Source of the DNA: Pantoea deleyi | Lineage (GTDB): Bacteria > Pseudomonadota > Gammaproteobacteria > Enterobacterales > Enterobacteriaceae | DNA: 64,000 nucleotides | Direction of reading: 5' to 3' | Assembly: GCF_022647325.1 (NCBI RefSeq) | Contig: NZ_CP071405.1 | Location: 2,046,001 to 2,110,000, forward strand | Shown here: positions 42,555-51,453 of the stretch, piece after piece | Layout of the letters: every line of letters starts with the position of its first letter | Position numbering within the stretch: the first letter of the stretch is position 1 | Program-made: the position numbers and the translations under genes | Notes under the pieces: generated by a model | Databases searched by the model: none | Told to the model about the DNA's origin: nothing | What the model saw: only the letters and a program-made list of their open reading frames with translations

Positions 42555-42896
42555 TTATGCGGCGTGCGAATCCCCGCTGTGTCGACGCCATGCACCCGGT
42601 GCGACACCATACTGACGTTTGAAGCTGCGGTTAAAGGATTGCTGGGAGTCGAAGCCCAGAGAGATCGCCACGTTCAGAATCGGTTCGTCGGTGCTGGTCA
42701 GGCGGTCGGCTGATTTCTTCAGCTTCTTCACGCGGATGTACTCACCCAGCGGATAGCCCGTGTGCTCTTTGAACATGCGCTGCAGGTGCCACTTGGAGTA
42801 ACCTGCGCGCTCTGAAACGGTATCCAGATCCAGACGTGCTTCGATGTTGTTATCAATCCAGTCGATTAAATCGTGAATAAAGGCGTCACTCATCAT
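42555..42896 (-). CDS. RarA/RamA/SoxS-like AraC-family activator
   Basis: A 113-residue stand-alone AraC DNA-binding domain with two HTH units (SERAGYSKWHLQRMFKEHTGYPLG and ILNVAISLGFDSQQSFNRSFKRQYG). It is similar to RarA, which lies beside oqxAB in Klebsiella, and to RamA and SoxS. It is divergent from oqxA, which supports a RarA-type role in switching on the pump. I leave the symbol open since this subfamily is hard to divide by eye. Confidence 0.88.
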   Translation of the reverse strand: MMSDAFIHDLIDWIDNNIEARLDLDTVSERAGYSKWHLQRMFKEHTGYPLGEYIRVKKLKKSADRLTSTDEPILNVAISLGFDSQQSFNRSFKRQYGVAPGAWRRHSGDSHAA

Positions 42897-43200
42897 TCCA
42901 GTCTCTCCTGTTCGCCGTGGCGAAAAGTATTAGTATCAGTTGCAGTTACACTTAAGGGTGGCTGACTATGCCATTTAATGCAAGTTTTATTAGTACATTA
43001 AATGCCGCACTTTTTATGGGGATTTAGCGCGCGCTGCTCAGGCTTTCATCGCCCTGCCCCGAACCGCACATAAAGTGTATCCGTTATTCTTGCAGTTGCC
43101 AGTAACGCCAGCCTACACTCACCGCGATTAATTGCAATCTTAAAAGTTGCAAATATTGACCAGATGGTCACCTGTTACCACTTATCGCGGAAAGACAATA
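42897..43200. promoter_or_regulatory. Divergent promoter region of the rarA-like gene and oqxAB
   Basis: The 304 bp contain an AT-rich stretch around 42,960-43,020 suitable for promoters. A candidate mar/sox/rob-type half-box, ACCGCACATAAA near 43061, matches only the GCAC half of the consensus. I see no other gene. Confidence 0.4.
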
Positions 43201-44355
43201 ATGATTACGAACCGGGTTCGTCAGGGCTTGACCCTCTTTGGGATGATACTGCTTATCGCGCAGCTCAGCGGCTGCGACAGAGGGGTTGCGCAAAACGCCC
43301 CGCTCCCTCCGCCGGAGGTCAGCGCCGCGCCGGTGCTGGTTAAGCCGGTCAGCCAGTGGGACAACTTCAATGGCCGGGTGGAGGCGGTGCAGAGCGTGCA
43401 GCTGCGGCCGCGCGTTTCCGGCTATATCGACTCGGTGAATTATCGCGAAGGCGATGAGGTTCGCAAAGGTCAGGTGCTGTTTACCATCGACGACCGGAGT
43501 TACCGCGCGGCGCTGGAGCAGGCCAAAGCGGAACTTGCCCGGGCGCGCAGCCAGGCGAGCCTGGCCCGCAGCGAATCGGGCCGCAGCGAGAAGCTGATCG
43601 GCACCCAGGCGATCTCCCGCGAAGCCTGGGAACAGCGCCGCGCCGCGGCCAGTCAGGCGCAGGCGGAGGTACTGGCCGCCGAGGCGGCGGTCGATATGGC
43701 CCAGCTGAACCTGGACTTTACCCGCGTCACCGCCCCGATCGATGGCCGCGCCAGCCGCGCGATGATCACCGCCGGTAACCTGGTGACCGCGGGCGACAGC
43801 GCCAGTGTCCTGACCACGCTGGTGTCGCAGCAGCAGATGTATGTCTATTTCGATGTCGATGAGAATACCTTCCTGCACTATCAGGCGATGGCGCGTCAGG
43901 GCCAGCAGCGCCAGGCACTGCCGGTTGAGATCGCGCTGGCCGGCGATCAGGGCTTTCCGCATCAGGGCAGGGTCGATTTCCTGGATAACCAGCTGACCGC
44001 CAGCACCGGCACCATTCGTATGCGCGCCCTGCTCGACAACCCGCAGCGTCAGTTCACGCCGGGCCTGTTTGCCCGCGTGCGGCTGCCCGGCAGCGCGCAG
44101 TTCGAGGCGATACTGATCGATGACAAGGCGGTCCTGACCGATCAGGATCGCAGGTATGTCTATGTGGTGGATGGCGAGGGCAAGGCGCAGCGGCGTGATA
44201 TCCAGCCCGGCGCGATGGTGGAGGGCCTGCGTATCGTGAAATCGGGTCTGCAAGCCGGCGACCGCGTGATCGTCGCCGGTCTGCAGAAAGTCTTTATGCC
44301 GGGCATGCCCGTTACCGCTCAGCAGGTCGCCATGCGCGCGACAGCCGCTCACTAA
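43201..44355 (+). CDS. oqxA: OqxA-like RND efflux periplasmic adaptor lipoprotein
   Basis: A 384-residue membrane-fusion protein. Lipobox QLSGC gives a lipidated Cys25. It is very similar to OqxA: SVQLRPRVSGYIDSVNYREG, EVRKGQVLFTIDDRSYRAALEQA, FTRVTAPIDGRASRA and GLQKVFMPGMPV all correspond. It links OqxB to an outer-membrane channel such as TolC. The ATG at 43201 follows CGGAAAG; no outer-membrane gene is in the operon. Confidence 0.93.
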   Translation: MITNRVRQGLTLFGMILLIAQLSGCDRGVAQNAPLPPPEVSAAPVLVKPVSQWDNFNGRVEAVQSVQLRPRVSGYIDSVNYREGDEVRKGQVLFTIDDRSYRAALEQAKAELARARSQASLARSESGRSEKLIGTQAISREAWEQRRAAASQAQAEVLAAEAAVDMAQLNLDFTRVTAPIDGRASRAMITAGNLVTAGDSASVLTTLVSQQQMYVYFDVDENTFLHYQAMARQGQQRQALPVEIALAGDQGFPHQGRVDFLDNQLTASTGTIRMRALLDNPQRQFTPGLFARVRLPGSAQFEAILIDDKAVLTDQDRRYVYVVDGEGKAQRRDIQPGAMVEGLRIVKSGLQAGDRVIVAGLQKVFMPGMPVTAQQVAMRATAAH

Positions 44356-44367
44356 TCCGAGGCCGCT

Positions 44368-47300
44368 ATGGACTTTTCCCGCTTTTTTATCGATCGGCCC
44401 ATTTTTGCTGCGGTGCTGTCGATTCTGATCTTCGTCACCGGGATGATCGCCATTCCGCTGCTGCCGATCAGTGAGTATCCCGACGTTGTCCCGCCCAGCG
44501 TGCAGGTGCGTGCCGAATACCCCGGCGCGAACCCGAAAGTGATCGCAGATTCCGTGGCGACGCCACTGGAAGAGGCGATCAACGGCGTCGAGAACATGAT
44601 GTACATGAAATCCGTCGCCGGTTCGGATGGCGTGCTGGTCACCACGGTGACCTTCCGTCCGGGCACCGATCCCGATCAGGCACAGGTGCAGGTGCAGAAC
44701 CGCGTTGCGCAGGCGGAAGCCCGCCTGCCGGAGGATGTGCGCCGGCTGGGGATCACCACGCAGAAGATGTCGCCGACCCTGACACTGGTCGTTCACCTCT
44801 TCTCGCCGGACAATACCTACGATTCGCTCTATCTGCGGAACTACGCCACGCTCAAGGTGAAAGATGAGCTGGCGCGCCTGCCCGGCGTCGGTCAGATCCA
44901 GATTTTCGGCGCGGGTGAATATGCGATGCGCGTCTGGCTCGATCCCAACAAAGTGGCGGCGCGCGACCTGACCGCCCAGGACGTGATCACCGCGATGCAG
45001 GAGCAGAACGTGCAGGTTTCTGCCGGTCAGCTGGGGGCGGAACCGCTGAAGAAGCAGAGTGATTTTCTGCTGTCGATCAACACTCAGGGACGGCTGGAGA
45101 ACGAACAGCAGTTCGGCGATATCATCCTGAAGACCTCTGACGACGGTTCGCTGGTACGGCTGCGCGATGTGGCACGCATTGAGATGGGATCGGGCAGTTA
45201 CGCCCTGCGCTCTCAGCTCAACAACAAGGATGCGGTCGGTATCGGCATCTTCCAGGCACCCGGCGCCAACGCCATCGATCTCTCCAATGCGGTTCGCGCC
45301 AAAATGGATGAGCTGGCGACCCGCTTCCCCAACGATGTGAAATGGGCCGCACCTTACGATCCCACCGTCTTTGTACGCGACTCGATTAAGGCCGTGGTGC
45401 AGACCCTGCTGGAAGCGGTGATCCTGGTAGTGCTGGTGGTGATTCTGTTCCTGCAGACCTGGCGTGCCTCCATCATTCCGCTGCTGGCCGTGCCGGTGTC
45501 GGTGGTCGGAACCTTCAGCGTACTCTATCTGCTCGGTTTCTCGCTCAATACCCTGAGCCTGTTCGGGCTGGTGCTGGCGATCGGGATCGTGGTGGATGAC
45601 GCGATTGTAGTGGTGGAGAACGTCGAGCGTAACATTGAGATGGGGCTGTCGCCGCGTGCCGCTGCGCATCAGGCGATGCGCGAAGTCTCCGGGCCAATCA
45701 TCGCCATCGCGCTGGTGCTCTGCGCGGTGTTCGTGCCGATGGCGTTTCTGTCGGGCGTGACCGGACAGTTCTATAAGCAGTTCGCCACTACCATCGCGAT
45801 CTCCACCGTGATTTCGGCGATTAACTCGCTGACGCTCTCGCCTGCGCTGGCGGCGATGCTGCTGAAAGGCCATGACGCGCCGAAAGATCGCCTGACGCGA
45901 ATTATCGATGCGCTGTTTGGCTGGCTGTTCCGGCCGTTTAACCGCTTCTTCCAGCGCAGTGCGCATGGGTATGAATCGCTGGTTGGCCGCACGCTGCGTC
46001 GCCGTGGCGCGGTGTTTGCCGTCTATCTGCTGCTGCTGGCCGGGGCCGGGTTTATGTTCCATACCGTGCCGGGCGGCTTTATTCCGACGCAGGATAAGCT
46101 CTATCTGATTGGTGGCGTGAAGATGCCGGAAGGCTCTTCGCTGGCGCGGACCGATGAGGTGATTCGCAAGATGAGCGAAATCGGTATGCAGACGGACGGC
46201 GTCGCCTATGCGGTTGCTTTCCCCGGCCTGAATGCCCTGCAGTTCACCAATACGCCAAACAGCGGCACGGTCTTCTTTGGTCTGAAGCCCTTCAACGAGC
46301 GCAAGCATACGGCGGCCGAGATTAACGCGGAGATCAACGCCAAAATCGCCCGCATCCAGCAGGGGTTTGGCTTCTCCATTATGCCACCGCCGATCCTCGG
46401 GCTGGGCCAGGGATCGGGCTATTCGCTTTATGTGCAGGATCGGGCCGGTCTGGGCTATGGCGCATTGCAGACGGCGATCAATACGCTGTCGGGCAGCATC
46501 ATGCAGACGCCGGGGATGCACTTCCCTATCTCCTCTTATCAGGCCAACGTTCCGCAGCTGGATGTTCAGGTCGATCGGGATAAAGCGAAAGCACAGGGTG
46601 TGTCGCTGACCGCGCTGTTCAGCACGCTGCAGACCTATCTCGGCTCCTCTTACGTGAATGACTTTAACCGCTTTGGCCGTACCTGGCGGGTGATGGCGCA
46701 GGCGGATGGGGAGTTCCGCGACAGCGTTGAGGATATTGCGAACCTGCGCACCCGCAACGATCGCGGCGAAATGGTGCCGATTGGCAGCATGGTCAACATC
46801 ACCACCACTTACGGCCCCGATCCGGTGATCCGCTACAACGGCTACCCGGCGGCGGACCTGATCGGTGATGCCGACCCGCGCATCCTCTCCTCCGCCCAGG
46901 CGATGAGCCAGCTGGAAGCGATGTCCGGTCAGCTTCTGCCCAACGGCATGAACATCGAGTGGACTGACCTGAGTTATCAGCAGTCAACCCAGGGCAACAC
47001 GGCGCTGATCGTCTTCCCGATGGCGGTGCTGCTGGCCTTCCTGGTGCTGGCCGCGCTCTACGAGAGCTGGACGCTGCCGCTGGCGGTGATCCTGATTGTA
47101 CCGATGACGCTGCTCTCTGCGCTGTTTGGCGTCTGGCTGACCGGCGGCGACAACAACGTCTTCGTGCAGGTCGGACTGGTGGTGCTGATGGGGCTGGCGT
47201 GTAAGAACGCGATTCTGATCGTCGAGTTCGCGCGGGAGCTGGAGATGCAGGGCAAAGGGATTGTAGACGCGGCGCTGGAAGCGTGTCGTCTGCGTCTGCG

Positions 47301-47520
47301 CCCTATCGTGATGACCTCCATCGCCTTTATCGCCGGCACGGTGCCGCTGATTCTGGGTGAAGGTGCGGGCGCCGAAGTGCGTGGCGTGACCGGCATTACG
47401 GTCTTCTCCGGGATGCTCGGCGTGACACTCTTTGGCCTGTTCCTGACGCCGGTATTCTATGTCGCACTGCGCAAGCTGGTGACGCGCCAGTCACGACAGG
47501 CGGAGTCAGCCGCGGCGTAA
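44368..47520 (+). CDS. oqxB: OqxB-like RND multidrug efflux pump
   Basis: A 1050-residue inner-membrane RND transporter, nearly colinear with Klebsiella OqxB from MDFSRFFIDRPIFAAVLSIL to the C-terminal TPVFYVALRKLVTR. The proton-relay Asp pair is in LAIGIVVDDAIVVVENVER, and the second half repeats the pattern at GLACKNAILIVEFARELE. OqxAB exports quinolones, chloramphenicol and other compounds and is intrinsic to Klebsiella. It is 12 bp after oqxA and ends at a strong terminator. Confidence 0.95.
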   Translation: MDFSRFFIDRPIFAAVLSILIFVTGMIAIPLLPISEYPDVVPPSVQVRAEYPGANPKVIADSVATPLEEAINGVENMMYMKSVAGSDGVLVTTVTFRPGTDPDQAQVQVQNRVAQAEARLPEDVRRLGITTQKMSPTLTLVVHLFSPDNTYDSLYLRNYATLKVKDELARLPGVGQIQIFGAGEYAMRVWLDPNKVAARDLTAQDVITAMQEQNVQVSAGQLGAEPLKKQSDFLLSINTQGRLENEQQFGDIILKTSDDGSLVRLRDVARIEMGSGSYALRSQLNNKDAVGIGIFQAPGANAIDLSNAVRAKMDELATRFPNDVKWAAPYDPTVFVRDSIKAVVQTLLEAVILVVLVVILFLQTWRASIIPLLAVPVSVVGTFSVLYLLGFSLNTLSLFGLVLAIGIVVDDAIVVVENVERNIEMGLSPRAAAHQAMREVSGPIIAIALVLCAVFVPMAFLSGVTGQFYKQFATTIAISTVISAINSLTLSPALAAMLLKGHDAPKDRLTRIIDALFGWLFRPFNRFFQRSAHGYESLVGRTLRRRGAVFAVYLLLLAGAGFMFHTVPGGFIPTQDKLYLIGGVKMPEGSSLARTDEVIRKMSEIGMQTDGVAYAVAFPGLNALQFTNTPNSGTVFFGLKPFNERKHTAAEINAEINAKIARIQQGFGFSIMPPPILGLGQGSGYSLYVQDRAGLGYGALQTAINTLSGSIMQTPGMHFPISSYQANVPQLDVQVDRDKAKAQGVSLTALFSTLQTYLGSSYVNDFNRFGRTWRVMAQADGEFRDSVEDIANLRTRNDRGEMVPIGSMVNITTTYGPDPVIRYNGYPAADLIGDADPRILSSAQAMSQLEAMSGQLLPNGMNIEWTDLSYQQSTQGNTALIVFPMAVLLAFLVLAALYESWTLPLAVILIVPMTLLSALFGVWLTGGDNNVFVQVGLVVLMGLACKNAILIVEFARELEMQGKGIVDAALEACRLRLRPIVMTSIAFIAGTVPLILGEGAGAEVRGVTGITVFSGMLGVTLFGLFLTPVFYVALRKLVTRQSRQAESAAA

Positions 47521-47537
47521 ACCGTCAACGATTAAAA

Positions 47538-47567
47538 GGGGCGATCGCAGGATCGCCCTTTTTTTTG
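47538..47567 (+). terminator. Terminator after oqxB
   Basis: GGGCGATC-GCAG-GATCGCCC followed by eight Ts, preceded by AAAA that can extend the stem. It lies about 18 bp beyond the oqxB stop codon. Confidence 0.93.
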
Positions 47568-47609
47568 TCTGAAACACGCCTGACCGCCCCCCCGCGTGAA
47601 AGCGGCTCA

Positions 47610-48035
47610 TCAGATGAGAATCTCAACCCGGGCTTTACGGCCCAGCTGCGCCAGCGCCAGTTCAACTTTTTCAACTTTTGACGAGTGCTCTACGTCAAGC
47701 AGTCGATCAACCTGTGGTCCATTTACACCCAGCTGGCGTGCCAGATCTGCCTTGCGGGTACCGGTTTCAATCATGGCGTTATACAGTGCCGCTTTCATCG
47801 CTACCAGGACAGGCACAGAAACGATGTACTCCCCCTGCTGCGCATCACTTGCTAACGGGATGGGACGACGGGCATCCATTTCCAGAAAGATAGCGGCTAC
47901 CAGTCCATCTGCTGCCTCGGCCAGCGCTTCCTCAACGGTGTCGCCAACTGAATGCAGTAAGGGTAAATCGCGACATGACACCTCCCAGCTATCGGTTTTC
48001 AGGTCATGCGTTAATCTGACGGCATAGTTAAACAT
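47610..48035 (-). CDS. hicB: HicB-family antitoxin
   Basis: A 141-residue HicB: a degenerate RNase H-like domain at the N-terminus (SWEVSCRDLPLLHSVGDTVEEALAEAADGL) and a C-terminal HTH (RKADLARQLGVNGPQVDRLLDVEHSSKVEKVE). It neutralises HicA and should repress the operon. It follows hicA by 22 bp, the usual hicAB order. Confidence 0.9.
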   Translation of the reverse strand: MFNYAVRLTHDLKTDSWEVSCRDLPLLHSVGDTVEEALAEAADGLVAAIFLEMDARRPIPLASDAQQGEYIVSVPVLVAMKAALYNAMIETGTRKADLARQLGVNGPQVDRLLDVEHSSKVEKVELALAQLGRKARVEILI

Positions 48036-48057
48036 AGGGTGACCTCACTGATCAGGT

Positions 48058-48240
48058 TTACAGGCCCGGATCTTTTAGAATTTTCTTGCGCGTCCCTTCC
48101 GGCATTTCTTTCGCGCCATGATCCGGAAAGACAGACTGCCTGTCGCCTGAGAAGACTTTGAAATGGCTGCTTCCTCTGCGGTGCTTAACCAGAATAGCGC
48201 CTTGCTGAATGAGCCAGCGTCTGAATTCACTGTACTTCAT
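48058..48240 (-). CDS. hicA: HicA-family mRNA interferase toxin
   Basis: A 60-residue double-stranded-RNA-binding-fold protein. The catalytic His is in GSSHFKV, preceded by WLIQQGAILVKHRRGS, and the C-terminus has PEGTRKKILKD. It cleaves mRNA until bound by HicB. Length and residues are complete, so it is probably functional. Confidence 0.9.
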   Translation of the reverse strand: MKYSEFRRWLIQQGAILVKHRRGSSHFKVFSGDRQSVFPDHGAKEMPEGTRKKILKDPGL

Positions 48241-48389
48241 GGCGTTCCCTCGCTCAGTCTAAAGCAAGATTAAAACTAGTGATGCTTAAGACAACATAGA
48301 TGTTTCATTTTATTAAGAGCAGGAGCGATAAAGCAGGAGAGCAAGCAGAAAGGGGCCAAAGGCAGCGTGCAGCATGAATCCACGCCCAT

Positions 48390-48420
48390 AAAAAAAGCCG
48401 CTCATCAGCGGCTTTTTTTG
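48390..48420. terminator. Bidirectional terminator overlapping the 3' end of the Rrf2 gene
   Basis: GCCGCT-CATC-AGCGGC is flanked by AAAAAA and TTTTTTT, so it works on both strands. On the minus strand the stop codon of the Rrf2 gene lies inside the loop. Confidence 0.9.
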
Positions 48421-48899
48421 CAGAGTTCGTCACTCTCTTCGGGTTCTGGTTCCGGCACGGCGGTGCAGTTACTGGTATCGCGCTTTTTCAGTTCGTTCAG
48501 CGCGTCGGCCACGGTGCGTTTTGCCAGCACGTCCAGCGACGCCTGCTCGGCTTCGTCGGCGATCGACTTGAAGTACCAGCAGAGGTTGGCACTGACCAGA
48601 CAGCGTGGTGCCACATCGGGGCGCGCAGCCCAGATCTTTTTATCTTCAATCACCGAGACGTAGATATCCCGCAGGGTAATTTCTGCTGCAGGGCGTCCCA
48701 GATGGATGGAACCGGTGCGGCCCAGCGTCGAGACGATGATGCCGTCACGGGTCAGCGGGACCATCAATTTTCGTATGAAACTGGGATTCGCTTCCAGCCC
48801 GTAGGCCAGAATCGCGCTGGTAGAGCGTTTACCCATTTGCTCCGCCATCGCTACGCTCAGAACCATTTGCAAAGCTGTCGGGAAGCGGTAATCAAGCAT
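48405..48899 (-). CDS. Rrf2-family transcriptional regulator
   Basis: A 164-residue Rrf2 protein. The HTH is MLDYRFPTALQMVLSVAMAEQ ... TSAILAYGLEANPSFIRKLMVPLTRDGII and the C-terminal half has cysteines (APRCLVSANLCW and a terminal SNC and LCKK). The cysteine pattern does not give the three-Cys cluster of IscR clearly, so metal or redox sensing is uncertain. AGGATAAAG precedes the ATG at 48899; a longer frame lacks such a signal. Confidence 0.85.
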   Translation of the reverse strand: MLDYRFPTALQMVLSVAMAEQMGKRSTSAILAYGLEANPSFIRKLMVPLTRDGIIVSTLGRTGSIHLGRPAAEITLRDIYVSVIEDKKIWAARPDVAPRCLVSANLCWYFKSIADEAEQASLDVLAKRTVADALNELKKRDTSNCTAVPEPEPEESDELCKKSR

Positions 48900-49105
48900 T
48901 TCTTTATCCTGAGTTGCGGTGCATCTTATTGTTTTATTGCCGCATAAGTGAACAATCAATGAGCAATAAATATAACAAACACAGTTGCTTTTTTGAAGCA
49001 AACCCACGCTGACAAGGCACGTATTCACCAAAGGCAGAAGCCCGACCGCACAAGGTGCTTAGCCTGCTCACGCCCCTGTTAATGCCTGGCGGGCGTGCAA
49101 ATGGC

Positions 49106-50281
49106 TTAAACGGACGCGGCCGGGGCCACCGGTAATCGCCTCTTCAGCGCCATCACCAGCATCACGTTAATGATTGCCAGCGCGCAAAGCAACCATAGCG
49201 TGGCTGATGCGCCCATCTTTTCAAAGACATATCCACCGATCAGCGGTGTCAGCGCCTGCCCCATGAGCGCCGGGCGGGCCATTTTGCCCATCACGATGGC
49301 ATAAGATTCTGGTTTGACCATCACCAGCGGTAACGTTCCCCGCACGATGGCTCGCAGGCCATTCCCTGCCCCGTAAAGTAACATGCTCAGCAGCGCCATC
49401 TGGGGCATCACCGCCAGCAACAGCAGCCCCAGCGCCACCAGTCCGACAGAAAAGAAGGTGGTGCGGATGGGATGGCTGCGCTTAAAGGCAATATCGACGA
49501 GACGGGACGCGACCTGACACGGACCAAGCACCGCGCTGATCGCCAGCGCCGACGCCAGCGTATGACCACTCGCCTGCAGTAAGGTGATGAGCTGCACAGA
49601 GATCGCAGTCATGATCACCGATGCCAGCGTGAAGATGGCGCACAGCAGCCAGAAGAGCACCGGTGCAATCTCAGCCGCTGTGGGTGCGGAATCGCGCCGT
49701 TTTACCGGCCGCTGAGCGTGGCTCGCCGGCAGGGCAAAAAGATAGGCAGGCAGGACGCAGACGACCATCATGGCCGCAATGATCAGCGATGCGTCGCGCC
49801 AGCCAAATCCGTGAATCAGTAAGGCCGTTCCCGGCCAGACCAGCGTGGTGCAGAAACCCGATATCAGCGTAATGCCGGTGATGGCGGACCGCGCCTGCGC
49901 GCCATAGCAGGTGCCGAGCGTGGCAAACAGCGCGTCATACAGGCCCATCGCCATTCCGACCCCGATCACGACCCAGGCAAACAGAAACAGCGGCAGCGTA
50001 TGAGTGCTGGCCATGATGACCAGCCCCGCCGCCATCACCCCCCCGCTCAGCGCCAGCAGCAGGCGACCGCCAGTGCGGGCGATAATCCTGCCTGCCAGCG
50101 GCGATAACAGCCCCGACACCAGAATCCCGGCAGAGAGCGCGCCATAAATCCACTGCTGTGACCAGCCGGTCTCCTCCGCAATCGGCGACGCCATGACCGC
50201 CATCAGATAGAAGGAGCCACCCCAGGAGAGGATCTGTATCCATCCCAGGGTAATGATGGCGGCAATGCCGGGTTTGTTCAT
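49106..50281 (-). CDS. MFS transporter
   Basis: A 391-residue, twelve-helix major facilitator (GWIQILSWGGSFYLMAVMASPIAEETGWS at the N-terminus; PLAGRIIARTGGRLLL in the first loop). Family members resemble those near monocarboxylate or oxalate-type carriers, but I cannot assign a substrate. The ATG at 50281 has only a weak ribosome-binding sequence; a longer frame to 50389 is unlikely. It is divergent from tus across the Ter sequences. Confidence 0.8.
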   Translation of the reverse strand: MNKPGIAAIITLGWIQILSWGGSFYLMAVMASPIAEETGWSQQWIYGALSAGILVSGLLSPLAGRIIARTGGRLLLALSGGVMAAGLVIMASTHTLPLFLFAWVVIGVGMAMGLYDALFATLGTCYGAQARSAITGITLISGFCTTLVWPGTALLIHGFGWRDASLIIAAMMVVCVLPAYLFALPASHAQRPVKRRDSAPTAAEIAPVLFWLLCAIFTLASVIMTAISVQLITLLQASGHTLASALAISAVLGPCQVASRLVDIAFKRSHPIRTTFFSVGLVALGLLLLAVMPQMALLSMLLYGAGNGLRAIVRGTLPLVMVKPESYAIVMGKMARPALMGQALTPLIGGYVFEKMGASATLWLLCALAIINVMLVMALKRRLPVAPAASV

Positions 50282-50407
50282 CAGATTCACAGGCAATCTC
50301 AGGGTTAGCAGGCGAACCGTTTTATAACATGTTCTGCTATCAGCCAGAATGCGCGATCGCTTTTTACTGTTCTGCCAGGCAGGCCGCACGTTTTACCGAT
50401 TGGTTTA

Positions 50408-50429
50408 ACAGTATGTTGTAACTATAAAG
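50408..50429 (+). other. Ter replication-termination site (TerB-like)
   Basis: AGTATGTTGTAACTATAAAG contains the invariant GTTGTAAC core and agrees closely with E. coli TerB (AGTATGTTGTAACTAAAG). It lies about 65 bp upstream of tus, as TerB does, so Tus would also autoregulate. In this orientation forks coming from the low-coordinate side would meet the non-permissive face; that polarity is inferred from the E. coli sites. Confidence 0.88.
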
Positions 50430-50461
50430 CACTTGCATACCCGCCGGGCTTCTGCCACATT

Positions 50462-50480
50462 GTGGACGTTGTAACTATGG
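50462..50480 (+). other. Second Ter-like sequence overlapping the tus ribosome-binding site
   Basis: The 11-mer GTTGTAACTAT of the first Ter recurs at 50468-50478, in the same orientation, 53 bp downstream. The 5' part differs (GTGGAC in place of AGTAT). The GGAGG ribosome-binding sequence of tus begins at its 3' edge. Confidence 0.55.
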
Positions 50481-50488
50481 AGGTTCAC

Positions 50489-51418
50489 ATGACCCGCTAC
50501 GACTTAGTGGCTGATATGCATCAGTGTGTCAACGACCTGGAACTGGCGCTGGGCGAACTGCGCCAGCAGATTGACGCGCAGCCTCTGCTCATCGCCCGCG
50601 TGTTCAGCCTGCCGCCGGTGGTAAAAGGCCGCGAACATGAGGCAATTACCCGGATTGCCGTCGACCAGCATCTCGGCGAGCGCGCGCGGACGATGGCGCT
50701 GGATCACTACTGCCGCCTGTTTATGCAGCATCAGTCTGAACAGCTGAGCACTAAGGCCGCCGTGCGCTTGCCGGGTGCCCTCTGTATTGAGTGCGACGCG
50801 GCACGGGAAGCGGAGCTCGACGCGCTGGTGACGGTCATCAATCAGCTGAAAGCGCGGCTGGAGCAGCTGATTACGGTGGAGTCGGGCCTGCCAAGTGAAG
50901 CGCGCTTTGAGTTCGTCCACCAGCATCTGCGCGGGTTGATCACGCTGAACGCCTACCGCACCATCACCCTGCTCAGCGCACCAGACAGCCTGCGCTTCGG
51001 CTGGGCGAATAAGCACATCATCAAGAATCTCAAACGCGAAGAGGTGATCGCCCAGCTGGAAAAAAGCCTGAAAGCGGGACGCGCTCAGGCGCCCTGGTCA
51101 CGCGAACAGTGGGCAGAAAAAGTGCAGGAGGAACTGGCCAGCGTGCGCGCCCTGCCCGACTCGGCACGGCTCAAAATCAAACGTCCGGTGAAAGTCCAGC
51201 CGGTGGCGCGCGTCTGGCGTGCCGATGAGCAAAAACAGACGCAGCTGGCGTGCCCGTCACCGATCCTGGTGATCTGTCGCGACCGCACTCAGGTGCCGGT
51301 GCTGGGCGAGTTGCCCGACTATGATGCGGATAACATTACGCATCGCCACAAGCCTGCTGCGGAACCACTGAATCTGCTGATCCCCAGACTGCATCTGTGG
51401 GTGGACTGCCCGATATAA
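50489..51418 (+). CDS. tus: Tus, replication terminus site-binding protein
   Basis: A 309-residue Tus, the same length as the E. coli protein. RFGWANKHIIKNLKREEVIAQLEKSLK, the region of the DNA-binding core, and LKIKRPVKVQPVARVW are highly conserved; the C-terminus PRLHLWV matches. It binds Ter sites and stops the replicative helicase in one direction. The ATG at 50489 follows TGGAGG; a longer frame is unlike the family. Its gene neighbours (fumC, manA) agree with E. coli. Confidence 0.95.
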   Translation: MTRYDLVADMHQCVNDLELALGELRQQIDAQPLLIARVFSLPPVVKGREHEAITRIAVDQHLGERARTMALDHYCRLFMQHQSEQLSTKAAVRLPGALCIECDAAREAELDALVTVINQLKARLEQLITVESGLPSEARFEFVHQHLRGLITLNAYRTITLLSAPDSLRFGWANKHIIKNLKREEVIAQLEKSLKAGRAQAPWSREQWAEKVQEELASVRALPDSARLKIKRPVKVQPVARVWRADEQKQTQLACPSPILVICRDRTQVPVLGELPDYDADNITHRHKPAAEPLNLLIPRLHLWVDCPI

Positions 51419-51453
51419 TGCCGGGGCCAGCCTCCGCTTGCCCCGGATGTTCC

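Noticed and set aside
43168..46521. A 1117-codon open frame on the minus strand opposite oqxA and oqxB
   Set aside because: It is antisense to two well-recognised genes, its product is rich in His, Arg and Gln without domains, and GC-rich codon bias on the real strand explains the lack of stops.
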